From BJ22 sp021298375 (GTDB lineage: Bacteria > Planctomycetota > Planctomycetia > Pirellulales > Pirellulaceae), in NCBI GenBank assembly GCA_046343015.1, contig JBKDOL010000006.1:1-64000 (forward strand): DNA of 64,000 nucleotides. Direction: 5' to 3'. A program made the position numbers and the translations under genes. The notes under the pieces were generated by a model that worked only from the letters and a program-made list of their open reading frames with translations, was not told where the DNA came from and did not search any database. Of this stretch, positions 8,514 to 17,689 are shown in pieces. Each line of letters opens with the position of its first letter. Within the stretch, counting starts at the first letter, position 1.

Positions 8514-9257
8514 ATGGCAGAACGAGAAGATATCGACCAAATTCTGAAGCATTGGCCCTTTGACCCGACCACGGTGACCGTCCGGAAACTCTCGGTCAAT
8601 TCACGGCAGGTTCTCCAATTGCGGCTCGACTTGGGACTGCTGCAAATGGAAGTCAAACACCGCCCCGACGGCAAACGCCCGCACGGCTCCAAAACCTATC
8701 TCGACTACCTCAAACGGCAGATTAAGAAGAGCAAAGAGAAATTCGTGCTCAGCGAAGAGCAGCGTTCAGAAATCGACCGCGAGTTCGTGCAGTACTATCA
8801 CCGCCGGATTTGCTGGTTACACCTGCATGAGTTCGAGCGGGCTGTCGAGGACGCCGACCACACGCTGCAACTGATGGATTTGAGCCAAGACCATTCGGCG
8901 GATGAAGAATGGACCATTTCTCACGAGCAGTATCGCCCTTTTGTGCTCTACCATCGGACCCAGGCAGCGGCTCTCGCCCTGGTGGAGGCTGGCGGCGAAA
9001 ATTTCGGCGAGCGGGCGATTGACGAACTCAACCAAGGGCTCGACCGGATCCGGCAACTATTCGTCAAATACGAGGCCGAAGAGCAATTTCAGGAAGATGA
9101 ACTGGTTCAGCAATTGACCGCTCTCCGCGACAACCTCCGCCAACGCTTTGACCTGCAAAATACCATTCGCGAACGCCTGGCCCAAGCAATCGCCTCGGAG
9201 GACTACGAACAAGCCGCCCAACTGCGGGACCAATTGCACGGGCAAGTCGGCGATTGA
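8514..9257 (+). CDS. UvrB/UvrC (UVR) motif-containing protein
   Basis: 247 residues from ATG 8514 (AGGGA 8 nt upstream). The last 30 residues, 'RLAQAIASEDYEQAAQLRDQL' in part, are a UVR helix pair like those at the C-terminus of UvrB and in McsA. The N-terminal part ('HWPFDPTTVTVRKL', 'QMEVKHRPDG') and a helical middle with 'YYHRRICWLHLHEFERAVEDA', quoted in part, resemble TPR-like helical repeats. No nuclease or helicase motif is present, so it is not UvrB or UvrC. It may act as an adaptor that binds a partner through the UVR helices; that is inference. Confidence 0.72.
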   Translation: MAEREDIDQILKHWPFDPTTVTVRKLSVNSRQVLQLRLDLGLLQMEVKHRPDGKRPHGSKTYLDYLKRQIKKSKEKFVLSEEQRSEIDREFVQYYHRRICWLHLHEFERAVEDADHTLQLMDLSQDHSADEEWTISHEQYRPFVLYHRTQAAALALVEAGGENFGERAIDELNQGLDRIRQLFVKYEAEEQFQEDELVQQLTALRDNLRQRFDLQNTIRERLAQAIASEDYEQAAQLRDQLHGQVGD

Positions 9258-9847
9258 CGGGCCAGGGCGCCGGCCAAGTTGGTTCAATCCTGACCCAGAC
9301 TCCGAACCTCGTTTTCGCTCTTAAATCCGCTAGCGGCCAAGGCGGACGCCGTTCCCCGCAATCCTCGCGCCGTCAACCAAGGCTGGCTCGCCAGCTCACT
9401 GAGCCCCAACTGGCGGGCTTACTGTGCCGAGCCAACCAGCACGTTAGCGCGCCTCACTCGGCTCAGTTGCACAGACTCTCGCTAGCACCAGATGGCTAAC
9501 TTTCGAACAGGTCTGTCCAAAACACCGTCAGCAACCGTCCTCATCACCCGCTGGCTAACAATTTGAGAATCCGAACGCTGGACTGAGAATTTTCCCCCGG
9601 CTTTTGAAGAATTGACATGCTGGCAAGTCGTTTTTTCACGGCGAGACAGGGCACTCAAACCAAGCACCAACTCTAATCATCTGAGGCTAACCTCAAAAAT
9701 TTCCGGCAAAAGTTGTGATTCGCGGACACCTTCGGTCTTTTCCGTGAACATCTTTAGGAGATTTTTCGTCTATTGGCACAATTACTGCATCGTACTGACG
9801 AATGTTGCAGTGATGTTTCTCGACCCCTCATGTAATGGAGTGCAATC
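9258..9847. other. Long leader/intergenic region upstream of csrA
   Basis: About 590 bases with no supported gene. GC content drops towards csrA. The main signal is the sigma-54 type promoter at 9774-9789. A TTGACA at 9612-9617 has no good -10 box at the usual distance. Confidence 0.5.
9774..9789 (+). promoter_or_regulatory. Predicted sigma-54 (RpoN) promoter of csrA
   Basis: TGGCACA-ATTA-CTGCA matches the -24/-12 consensus TGGCACG-N4-TTGCA at 14 of 16 positions counting the free spacer, with GG at 9775-9776 and GC at 9787-9788 at the required spacing. Transcription would begin near 9800, leaving a leader of about 47 nt that contains the csrA ribosome site. No activator-binding site was identified. 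Confidence 0.55.
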
Positions 9848-10327
9848 ATGCTGGTACTTTCACGGAAGCCTAACGAAGAAATCCTGATCGGCGACAACAT
9901 CAAGGTCACCGTGCTCAAGGTTAAAGGGAACACTGTCCGGATTGGGATTGAAGCTCCCCCCGCCGTTAAGGTCAAACGCGGCGAATTGCCTGATGCCCGA
10001 CCTGCCAACCAACAGCCCGTACGGAGCGAGATGGAATTGACTCTCAGCTTCTCCCCGAGCGAAGAGGGCGTTTCCGCCGGAAAGGAAAACGTCGCCAAGC
10101 GGGAACCAGCCGCCAGGCGGGCTCATGCCGATGTCCTCAAGTTTGAACCGTCCGTGACCAAAACCCGCCGGAACCGGGAGGAGAAGCCATCCAACCTCTC
10201 CGCAGAAGGACTGCTTCCCCTCTCCTGCAGCGAATCGGCCGACCGTTCCCAAGGCACCAATCGGATCAAGGAAATCCTCAGCCGACTGGTGACTGGTTTG
10301 CCGACCGACGACCTGGGGAATGATTAA
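9848..10327 (+). CDS. csrA: Carbon storage regulator CsrA with long C-terminal extension
   Basis: 159 residues. Residues 1-48 are a standard CsrA: 'MLVLSRKPNEEILIGDNI' start, 'VKGNTVRIGIEAP' and 'VKVKRGEL'. The RNA-contacting L4 and R44 are conserved. Ordinary CsrA is 55-75 residues; this one continues for about 110 residues of polar, charged, probably disordered sequence ending in a short helix ('NRIKEILSRLVTGL'). A TGGAG lies 8 nt before the ATG and itself contains a GGA core, so self-binding is conceivable. CsrA dimers bind GGA motifs in mRNA leaders to control translation. The tail is not a domain I recognise. Confidence 0.85.
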   Translation: MLVLSRKPNEEILIGDNIKVTVLKVKGNTVRIGIEAPPAVKVKRGELPDARPANQQPVRSEMELTLSFSPSEEGVSAGKENVAKREPAARRAHADVLKFEPSVTKTRRNREEKPSNLSAEGLLPLSCSESADRSQGTNRIKEILSRLVTGLPTDDLGND

Positions 10328-10604
10328 GCCGGACTCTAAGTGGAGTGCGGCTTTGCGAATTGGGCTTTGCCTCTCGTTCTCCACGATTCTGATGCCGCCG
10401 CCTCTCGCTCAACGGTCGCTTGCTCAGCCGTCCTTCGAGGCACCAGAATCCGGATGCGTCGACACTCCGGCGGGCTTCAACAATCCGGCGGCGACGCTGG
10501 AGCAGAGAGTCCCTGCCAAACCCCAGAGCATGAAACGCAGGCTCACCGGCCTACAAGAACTTACCGGGCTGCACAAAAAAGACGGCCACCGTCCGAGGAA
10601 TTAA
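10320..10604 (+). CDS. Possible small exported protein overlapping the csrA stop
   Basis: 94 residues from an ATG that overlaps the last codons of csrA by 8 bases, an arrangement compatible with translational coupling. The N-terminus has basic residues and a hydrophobic stretch ('ALRIGLCLSFSTILMPPPLAQ') that could be a signal peptide with cleavage near residue 30-36; the rest is polar and basic with no known domain. There is no separate RBS. It may be a chance frame; kept at low confidence because of its position. Confidence 0.3.
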   Translation: MIKPDSKWSAALRIGLCLSFSTILMPPPLAQRSLAQPSFEAPESGCVDTPAGFNNPAATLEQRVPAKPQSMKRRLTGLQELTGLHKKDGHRPRN

Positions 10605-10761
10605 AACCCTCAGACCGAAACCAACTCAATCGCTGTCAAAACCGGACTGCGACGACTTCACTGCCATCCCGCAATCCAGTGGAACCTGACCAACCGGCAA
10701 CTCGATCCCGCCGCTACGAGCCGATTCGAGGGTTGTAGGGTTCTCCGAGAGGTTGCCAATT

Positions 10762-10797
10762 GCATAAAAAAAGCCCCAGGCATAAAAAAAGCCCCAG
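10762..10797. repeat. 18-bp duplication of a terminator arm
   Basis: Two perfect tandem copies of GCATAAAAAAAGCCCCAG. On the minus strand this duplicates the descending arm and T-tract of the terminator, so the transcript would carry the CUGGGGC-U7 element twice. Confidence 0.9.
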
Positions 10798-10813
10798 CCA
10801 AAACGGCCAGGGC
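10784..10813 (-). terminator. Rho-independent terminator for the 10892-12622 gene
   Basis: Read on the minus strand, a 9-bp stem (10813-10805 with 10799-10791, two G-U pairs) with a 5-base loop is followed by seven T at 10790-10784. It lies about 80 bases past the stop of the beta-propeller gene. Confidence 0.75.
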
Positions 10814-10891
10814 CTTCAACTTCTCGATCGCAAATTCTCGATTGCAATCGACCGAATTCAGCTTGGGTCGCGGCGCTACTCCCCCTTAAAC

Positions 10892-12622
10892 TCAGCGGGG
10901 CTCTTCACCGTTATCCTCTTCCACCTTGGCCTGTGCTCCTTCTTGCAAAGCATACAACCGATTGCGATTGGCGATGAACAGCGTATCGTTGGCGACGATC
11001 GGACTGGTGAAGCAAGCGCTCTCCATATAAACCTCCGAAAGCTTCTCCATCTCGGCTGAGCAACGGAAGACAGCAATCTCGCCATCCGAATCGCCGATAT
11101 AGACCAGGTCGTTGACGATCAAGGGCGAGGCCCATGATTCCGACTCCATGTGATACGCCCAATGAGGCTTGCCGGTTTTTGCATCGAGGCAGTGGAATAC
11201 GCCGGTCTGATCGGCGATGAACAAAAGATTGTTCTTGATCGCAACCGAGCCAACCGCCCGATGCATCGCGAGTTCATTCTCTTCAATATCTTCGCCACCG
11301 TAATGCCAAACCGCCGCGGAGTTGGGATTATCCCGCTCGAAATCTCCCTCCGTTTCCACGCAGGCCTGCAGACGCTTGTGGGGGATCGGCTTGGTTGGAT
11401 CGGCGGCATTGAAAACGAGCGTCGGACTGGTATCACCACGCTTGGTCGGGTCAATGCACCAGAGATGACCTTCACCCTCCAGGTGTTCCGGGTCCTCGCC
11501 CACCGCTACATAAACCAACCCGTCATAAATCACCGGGGTCCCGACAACGTGATTTCGGGTCGCCCCTCGCAAGGCGTATCGAGACTTCTTCGGATTGCAG
11601 TCAAACTTCCACAGCAGTTCCGCTTTGCCATCCTTGCCGCGAGCTGAAAAAGAATACAACCAGCCATCGCCACCGCCGAAAATTGCCTGCTCAACCCCGC
11701 CCAAGGTGCCATAGGCCGGAGAGGACCATTGACCGTGCAGCACATTGGCACCGGGAGAGCTGTCTGTCCACAGGACCTTGCCCGACCGACGGTCCATGCA
11801 GAGAAAACTCGGCGAGGCATCCGCCGGCAGGTTAACATGCCCCTCGTCGACTCCATTGGAAGTGATGATAAACAGTAGGTCACCGGCGCAGGTCACCGAA
11901 CAGCTGCACATGTTGTGCTGCGAAACCCGCAGCTCCTTCATCATGTCCAGCTTCCAAACGACATCGGCCTCGTCCTTGTTCTGGTTCGGCTCGGCCGAAA
12001 AGGGGCCGTCATTTTCGTCATCCAAAAAACCTTCGGTGTCGAGGCAAACGACCTCACCCCGGCTGGAGACATACCACAGCCGGTCGCCATCGATCATCGG
12101 AACCGAGCAGATCCCCTGATCGGGCCAGTCATGCACCCGACCGGTCGGCAACTTTTCATTGCAGTGCTGCCAGAGGAAGTTCCCTGACTGCTCGTCGAAA
12201 CAAATCAACGCTCCGAGGTCCACCGTGTTCGGGAATCGAGGCACGTAGCCGGCACCATTATTTGTCCCGACGTAGACCTTGCCGTTGGCCACGACTGGAT
12301 TTCCGTAAGTCTCGGAGCCGAGCTTGACCGACCACCGCACGTTCTTGCCGGTGGTGACATCCCACTCCAACGGAATCTTCTCCGCCACCACCACATTGTT
12401 GCGGAAAGGAGAACCGAGCCATTGGCCCCAATCCTTACCGCCAATCTTCAGCTGACTGGCTGATTCGCGCACTTGCTTGGTCGGGTCCAGCGGCTCCTGG
12501 GCCGTAGCCCGGGAGGAACTTTCCCCCAGCCATCCGCCAGCCGCAAACAAAGCTGCCACCCAACAGACAGCTAACAGGCTGCTGCGAGGGGAGCTGGTCA
12601 ACATCTCAGGTCGCGTCTTCAT
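10892..12622 (-). CDS. Exported PQQ-like beta-propeller repeat protein
   Basis: 576 residues from ATG 12622 (GAGGAG 10 nt upstream). A signal peptide spans about residues 1-45 ('SLLAVCWVAALFAAGGWLG' then 'ATAQ'). The rest is built of beta-propeller blades with the repeat core 'V..G.VY.G...G.L.CFD..TG...W', for example 'VANGKVYVGT', 'GALICFDEQSGNFLWQH' and 'FHCLDAKTGKPHWAY'. This is the PQQ-enzyme or BamB-type propeller fold common in planctomycete exported proteins. Nothing shows that PQQ is bound or that the protein is an enzyme. A second propeller gene lies immediately upstream on the same strand. Terminator downstream. Confidence 0.85.
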   Translation of the reverse strand: MKTRPEMLTSSPRSSLLAVCWVAALFAAGGWLGESSSRATAQEPLDPTKQVRESASQLKIGGKDWGQWLGSPFRNNVVVAEKIPLEWDVTTGKNVRWSVKLGSETYGNPVVANGKVYVGTNNGAGYVPRFPNTVDLGALICFDEQSGNFLWQHCNEKLPTGRVHDWPDQGICSVPMIDGDRLWYVSSRGEVVCLDTEGFLDDENDGPFSAEPNQNKDEADVVWKLDMMKELRVSQHNMCSCSVTCAGDLLFIITSNGVDEGHVNLPADASPSFLCMDRRSGKVLWTDSSPGANVLHGQWSSPAYGTLGGVEQAIFGGGDGWLYSFSARGKDGKAELLWKFDCNPKKSRYALRGATRNHVVGTPVIYDGLVYVAVGEDPEHLEGEGHLWCIDPTKRGDTSPTLVFNAADPTKPIPHKRLQACVETEGDFERDNPNSAAVWHYGGEDIEENELAMHRAVGSVAIKNNLLFIADQTGVFHCLDAKTGKPHWAYHMESESWASPLIVNDLVYIGDSDGEIAVFRCSAEMEKLSEVYMESACFTSPIVANDTLFIANRNRLYALQEGAQAKVEEDNGEEPR

Positions 12623-12668
12623 TGCGATTCTACTCCTCATTGGATGAGCGCCCGAAACTCGCATGAGC

Positions 12669-12712
12669 CGGGCGACTTCCACAAATTTTCCGGGCGACTT
12701 CCACAAATTTTC
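12669..12712. repeat. 22-bp direct tandem duplication
   Basis: Two perfect adjacent copies of a 22-base unit starting CGGGCGACTTCCACAAATTT, in the 107-base gap between the two beta-propeller genes, 47 bases before the downstream gene's start. A related stretch (CGGGCTGACTTCCAC) lies at the end of the preceding gene. Confidence 0.9.
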
Positions 12713-12729
12713 ACTGCGTTAGATGGTAT

Positions 12730-15024
12730 TTACTTATTCGGGCTGACTTCCACGTTGTCAATGTAGAACTCGGCGACCGATGAATTGCCGAACAGCCCCG
12801 GGCTGCCATTCCGATTGGGAGTCATGTCCGTTGCTTCGATTGTCCATTCAGCCGGTTCGGGCTCACCCCGCTTCCAGACCTTGCCGCGAAGCGTGACCCC
12901 ATCCGCCTCAGTCTCGCTGCGGAACTTCAGGGTGTACCACTGTCCCGGAGACCAGTCGAATGGAATCGTCTTGGCAAACCGCAACTCCAAGCGTGGCGTC
13001 CACGATCGAATCTGCAACTGTCCTTTGCCCATCAGGTCGAGCGTGTACCGCTGATTGATCAGCCCCATGTCCGGTCGACTTGCCGCCGCGGCGGACGCCT
13101 GAAAGTCACCCTGGATGGTGTAGTCGTGAAGCGTCGTGAGCCCCATCCACGACTGACTGCGGGTTCCCTTGGGAATTGTCGAAATCTTGACGAGTGCCGA
13201 CTGACTGTCAACTTCCTTGGGTTGATGCCGATAAGCCGCGCCAATCCAAGTCGCCGGGACCTGTTTGTCATCAAAAGTAAATTTCCAGGGCAAGGGTGGA
13301 ATGATCCGCACCCGAGCCTTGCTGGTCAGCTCACCCACTTGAGCGGTTACCGTCACCACCTGGTGTTCGGGGCCGTTTGGAGCGACAAAGTTCCCTGACT
13401 CATCAATCGTTCCGGCGGTGGCCGAGAAGGTAACCTTGCCGGCGACCGGAATGGACTGACCTTGGGCATTATATCCTCGCACCCGATAAGTCTGTTTTCC
13501 GCCGGAGGCCAACAGCAACTCCACCGGAGTGACTTGAATGTGAGCCAGTTCGGTGCCATTCTCGGCGACCGGCTTTTCATCGAGGCGAAACGGCGCCGAT
13601 TCCACTGCGGGCTGCGGTTTGGAAGTCCCGATGCAGTACAAGGCCTTGCTGGTCGCGAGGAAAATCCTTCCACCCGAGACCACGGGAGAGGTCAGCACCT
13701 CATCGCCCGGCAGCTTGATCTTGGCAACTTCACGGACCCCCTCCACAGTCGGCTCAAGAATCCAGTAAGCCTTGGTGTCGGCCACGTGAATTTTTCCGTC
13801 GACATAAATCGGGGCCCCGAACATCGCTTGTCCAAGTTTCTTTTCGGCAACCACCTTGCCAGACGTGGCATCGATGATCACCATCGTGCCGCCATCTTCG
13901 ACAAAGTAGACCCGCCCATCGACAAAGATCGGCGAGCTTCTTCCGGACGCGATGCCGGGAACCTTCCAGAGCAGTTTGGCCTCGGGGATCTCACCCCGCT
14001 GACGTCCATCAAAAGCAAAAACCGCGCCCAGGGTCGTAGTGTCCGCTCGATTCTTTTCGGAGTGTCCGCAGTAAACGACATTCTCATGCACCAGCGGAGT
14101 GGTGTTCATGCCGCGGGTTGAGGCATCGTATTTCCAGATGGTCTTGCCGGTTCGCGGCTGGATGGCATAGACGCCGCCATCGGCAGCGCCGAATACCATC
14201 GCAACTTCCCCATTGAATGTCGTAAAGACCGGTGTGCTGTACGTCGTGTCCTCTGGCCGGACTTTCGTGCTGACCAGCCAAACCGCCTCGCCAGTGGACT
14301 TGTCGAAGGCAATGAATCGGTGAGCCGGCACCGCATTTTCGCCGTACTGCGTCATCACGCCGCTGATGATCACCAGGTCTTCAAACACCACCGGAAAATT
14401 TGTCCGGCCACCATACGTGCTGAGCATGCCGTACTCTTCCAGCAACGAGCGCTCCCAAATTGTCTTGCCGGTCTTGCCGTCGAGACATTGAAAGAGACAC
14501 CCCAAGCCGAGCACGTACACGCGATCGGTCTCGGGGTCGCCGACGACGCTTGACCAGCCAACCCGCTCCGCCGGACCATCCGAGAGAAAAACATTGTGCA
14601 CACTTTCCCAGAGCAACTTGCCCGACTCCGCATCGACGCAAATCGTCTTTTCGCCTTCCTGGGTTGTCTCGGGAAAAGACCGGCAAACCAAGTACACCCG
14701 CCCATTCATCACCACCGGCGTCGAACGGGAAGCGAACTCCTTGTTCGACCAAATCAAATTCTCTCCTTTGGGCGACCATTTTTCAGGCAAACCCTGGTCG
14801 CGCGATGTTCCGTTCAATTCCGGACCACGCCAATGAGCCCAATCGCCAGGCCGGCCGGGATTCTGACCCTGCAGATCTCCACCGGCAACGAGCACGAAAC
14901 AAACTGCGCAAAGGCTCACCAAACGAAGCCATGAAAACCTGGATCGGACTGAAGCCGGATCAGCACACCGGACTGCCGTGCCGCGTGGTTGCCGGCGAAT
15001 ACTCCAATCAGCAGGATAGTTCAT
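12730..15024 (-). CDS. Exported PQQ-like beta-propeller protein with Ig-like and C-terminal lectin-like region
   Basis: 764 residues from ATG 15024 with AGAGGA 8 nt upstream. A basic N-terminus and hydrophobic segment (about residues 30-52, 'LVSLCAVCFVLVAGG') form a signal peptide or anchor. Residues about 60-470 are beta-propeller blades ('W.HWRGPELNGTS', 'VYLVCRSF', 'CLDGKTGKTIWERS', 'VYAIQPRTGKTIW'). Residues 500-565 look like a bacterial Ig-like strand region ('ATAGTIDESGNFVAP'), and 590-764 like a laminin-G/concanavalin-type sandwich ('SPGQWYTLKFRSE', 'FYIDNVEVS'). Carbohydrate or polymer handling at the cell surface is plausible but not shown. It precedes the second propeller gene by 107 nt. 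Confidence 0.85.
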   Translation of the reverse strand: MNYPADWSIRRQPRGTAVRCADPASVRSRFSWLRLVSLCAVCFVLVAGGDLQGQNPGRPGDWAHWRGPELNGTSRDQGLPEKWSPKGENLIWSNKEFASRSTPVVMNGRVYLVCRSFPETTQEGEKTICVDAESGKLLWESVHNVFLSDGPAERVGWSSVVGDPETDRVYVLGLGCLFQCLDGKTGKTIWERSLLEEYGMLSTYGGRTNFPVVFEDLVIISGVMTQYGENAVPAHRFIAFDKSTGEAVWLVSTKVRPEDTTYSTPVFTTFNGEVAMVFGAADGGVYAIQPRTGKTIWKYDASTRGMNTTPLVHENVVYCGHSEKNRADTTTLGAVFAFDGRQRGEIPEAKLLWKVPGIASGRSSPIFVDGRVYFVEDGGTMVIIDATSGKVVAEKKLGQAMFGAPIYVDGKIHVADTKAYWILEPTVEGVREVAKIKLPGDEVLTSPVVSGGRIFLATSKALYCIGTSKPQPAVESAPFRLDEKPVAENGTELAHIQVTPVELLLASGGKQTYRVRGYNAQGQSIPVAGKVTFSATAGTIDESGNFVAPNGPEHQVVTVTAQVGELTSKARVRIIPPLPWKFTFDDKQVPATWIGAAYRHQPKEVDSQSALVKISTIPKGTRSQSWMGLTTLHDYTIQGDFQASAAAASRPDMGLINQRYTLDLMGKGQLQIRSWTPRLELRFAKTIPFDWSPGQWYTLKFRSETEADGVTLRGKVWKRGEPEPAEWTIEATDMTPNRNGSPGLFGNSSVAEFYIDNVEVSPNK

Positions 15025-15601
15025 CGTTTCAATCCTCTCGAAAAAAGACTCAGTTCAAATCTTGTCGGGGCTGAGAATCGCAGTCGCATTTGTCCCGCCA
15101 ACCCGCGTCTGCCGCCTGCACCACCCGATGCCCAGACGACAAATCGTGGACAACCTATCGCGGACAGTGACTTCCAAACACCAAATCGCTCAACGCGAAG
15201 GCATCCAGATTCAACCCGGCGGGAAGCCAAGGGTTCCTCTCGTCAAACCAGGTCCGGCTTTCATCACCCCAGGAGCCAGTACTTAGCCCAAGAACCAGTA
15301 CTTAGCCCGGGAACCAGTGCTTCGCGTAGTTTCAACCCCTCCGCCCAAGGTCTGGTCCGCGGCCCGCAGCCACAGGATAAAACACCGCGGGAAAACAAGC
15401 AAAAAAGGTGACGCCTCATACGGAGCCAACCACGCTGGCGGCTTGTCTGACGCTGATAAAGGACGGCCCGGCTGCGGAAGAACTCGCCGTCCGGCCGGCA
15501 CTCATCGCACCCCCAATTATCCCAAAAACCATGCGCCCAGCCAAGGTGCACCCCCCGCAATCCGGGATGCTTCTGGTTTCAGAGAAAAATTTGCCGGGAA
15601 A
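15025..15601. other. Intergenic region with 19-bp array
   Basis: 577 bases with no supported gene on either strand. It should contain the promoter of the two propeller genes near 15025-15200 and the 3' region of the lipase gene. Confidence 0.5.
15273..15329. repeat. 19-bp tandem repeat, 3 copies
   Basis: Units GAGCCAGTACTTAGCCCAA, GAACCAGTACTTAGCCCGG and a diverged GAACCAGTGCTTCGCGTAG, contiguous. Confidence 0.9.
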
Positions 15602-17689
15602 TCAGCGATCAAGCTCGACGGTGTAGCCTGCCGGCAGAACGAGCCGATACTGCTCGTCCAACTCACCGCGCTCAATCAAGTGATCGTAGAGAATTCGCTT
15701 GACATCAAGAATCGCCCGCGGATGCTGGTGAATCTTCTGGTGCTCGGCGTTCACAAAGGTTTCGGACTCAACGCCCTGAAGGGTCGCACTCTCGACCCAG
15801 ACGACGCCATCCGTGGGCTTACTCTCCAGCCACTCAGTCCAAAAAGACGTGGACTCAACCCGGCCAATAATATTGTGATACTTGACCGCGGGCGAAGTCC
15901 TCACCTCTAACATCTGCTGGACAAACGGATTGGTTGGCGCCAGCGAATCGATACTCGTGCTGATCGTAAACGGCTTGGTATTCTTGAAGACCGCGGCATT
16001 CTTTTTCGCCAGTTGCATGTATTCGTTGGTTACCGTCTTGGGGAGTGTAATTACCTTCTGGCTCAGCCAACGAGTGGTCTCATTGGCAAAGCGACTGCCG
16101 TGGTGCGGTGTGCCAATCGTGATCACCCGACTGACATTGGGCAAGGGTTCAAAAAAGTAGGTCTCCCGCAGCCGCTCCAGCGTTTCCGGCTCTCCTTCCA
16201 ACTTTTCAAACGGCTCGTCGCTGAGAATCTTCCAAAAGGAATCGCCGCTGCTCATCGTCAACTGCCGGGCAATCAAGCCTCCCATGCTGTGCCCGACCAG
16301 GACCATATCCTGCATCGCAGTGCTGTCGGCTCCCGAAGCAACCAGGCGTTGGCGGACCTCCTCAAGGTCTTCCCGAACCTGCCGGGCGCTTTCCCAGAAT
16401 GGCTGTCCGGAGGAATAAAGACAAAACCAGAACTGATATCGCTGGCGAATGTCGGGGTCGGCCCGCAAATCGTTGAACAGTTGCAACCAGGTCACCGGAC
16501 TCGACCACAGCCCGTGAATCATGACCACCGGAATTTTGTTGGGGTCATACGGCTCGAGCATGTAAATTCCCTGAAAATCCTGAGCGAAATCCGCGTTCAG
16601 CAGAGCAAAGGTCGCAAAGACGTTGGTATTCAACAGAGGGTCGTCAAGAAAATAGGCCATCGGCGTGGTGATATCGCTCTCCAGCGGAATCCAGCGATCG
16701 TTTACCTGCACGTAGACCTGCTCCAGCGGATTCAGCAGCGACAGTTTGGCATCGAGGTCGCGCGGCGGAGCAGACTGGGGAGGCAGGCTTTCATTGAACT
16801 GAAGAAAAGCAGTAAACGCCATCGTCAGCCCCGGCGGATAGTACTTTTCACTTTCGTTGCGTTGCTCCAGCTTTTTCCGCACCGCGATCAGCGGCACACC
16901 CAGTCCGTAGGTGTGATATTGATTGTTCACGCCCGTCGCCTGATAGTCGCGGGCGATTTCATAACGTTCGACATCCTCTTCATTCCACAAGCCCGGATGC
17001 TCAATCGAGAAACGAACCGTGCGATCGAGAGTCCGCAGCTCAACCACCTGACCAACCCGGAATTGTTCCTGCTTGATCAGCCGCCGGACCACCTCTTCCA
17101 GCGAGCGATTGTAAATATCGGAGATACTCCGGAACTGCGGGTCATAGGCGTTGCGGGCCAAATCGAGCTGCTGATCAAAAAGAAACTGATACGAGCTGAC
17201 CAGCGCCGTGGCGTACATCTCCTGCGCCTTTTCCGTTTGCCCCAACTTGCTGGCCCACTCGCCCTCCTGAAAAGCGATTTCCGCCAAGGCATGCTGCAGT
17301 TCCAGCGATGGCTTGCGAGCCGCGTACGCCTGCAATTTGACCAACGTCTCCTTGCGGCCCAGCGCGAAACTGTCCTCAAGGGCGTAGCGCCGCAGCGATT
17401 GCTGCGTCCGCTCGCTCGGCTGCGGTGGCTTGGCCCACATTTTGGCGAAGGGTCCAAAGCGATTCGACTTGCGGATCGCTTTGGCGCCGACCGTCCCTCC
17501 TGTCGCGAAATTCACCACCCGAGCAGTTCGCCGGGCCGTCTCCAAGGAGAGGGAACGACACCCCGCCAAGTTGCCTATCGCCAGCAGCCAGAACACCCCA
17601 ACCAAGACCAATGCCGGACCGCGCCCGCACCGGAACAGGTGCGGGACAACAGCGGTGGTCACTGAAGTCCAAGTGGCGTTCATGAACAT
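15602..17689 (-). CDS. Lipoprotein alpha/beta-hydrolase (lipase-like)
   Basis: 695 residues if started at ATG 17689. No clear RBS is seen, so the start is approximate; GTG 17728 is also in frame. A signal region with lipobox 'LAGC' (about residues 41-44) suggests a lipoprotein. Residues 60-300 are a helical TPR-like region. The hydrolase domain follows: 'PVVMIHGLWSSP' oxyanion loop, nucleophile elbow 'LVGHSMGG', a 'TIGTPHHGS' segment, and a late His in 'NAEHQKIHQHP'. These are the features of triacylglycerol lipase and acyltransferase-like esterases. The substrate is not evident. It lies downstream of the folding-factor cluster but 259 nt away, so probably separately expressed. Confidence 0.8.
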   Translation of the reverse strand: MFMNATWTSVTTAVVPHLFRCGRGPALVLVGVFWLLAIGNLAGCRSLSLETARRTARVVNFATGGTVGAKAIRKSNRFGPFAKMWAKPPQPSERTQQSLRRYALEDSFALGRKETLVKLQAYAARKPSLELQHALAEIAFQEGEWASKLGQTEKAQEMYATALVSSYQFLFDQQLDLARNAYDPQFRSISDIYNRSLEEVVRRLIKQEQFRVGQVVELRTLDRTVRFSIEHPGLWNEEDVERYEIARDYQATGVNNQYHTYGLGVPLIAVRKKLEQRNESEKYYPPGLTMAFTAFLQFNESLPPQSAPPRDLDAKLSLLNPLEQVYVQVNDRWIPLESDITTPMAYFLDDPLLNTNVFATFALLNADFAQDFQGIYMLEPYDPNKIPVVMIHGLWSSPVTWLQLFNDLRADPDIRQRYQFWFCLYSSGQPFWESARQVREDLEEVRQRLVASGADSTAMQDMVLVGHSMGGLIARQLTMSSGDSFWKILSDEPFEKLEGEPETLERLRETYFFEPLPNVSRVITIGTPHHGSRFANETTRWLSQKVITLPKTVTNEYMQLAKKNAAVFKNTKPFTISTSIDSLAPTNPFVQQMLEVRTSPAVKYHNIIGRVESTSFWTEWLESKPTDGVVWVESATLQGVESETFVNAEHQKIHQHPRAILDVKRILYDHLIERGELDEQYRLVLPAGYTVELDR

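Larger units (their letters stand above)
10605..10891. other. Convergent intergenic region with terminator
   Basis: Lies between the csrA side (plus) and the beta-propeller gene (minus). No gene is supported. It contains the minus-strand terminator and the duplicated 18-bp unit listed separately. Confidence 0.5.

Noticed and set aside
9612..9617. Sigma-70 -35 box TTGACA upstream of csrA
   Set aside because: No acceptable -10 hexamer lies 16-18 bases downstream.
16013..17665. 550-residue plus-strand frame antisense to the lipase
   Set aside because: It arises from GC-rich codon bias on the opposite strand; the minus strand encodes the GHSMGG hydrolase.
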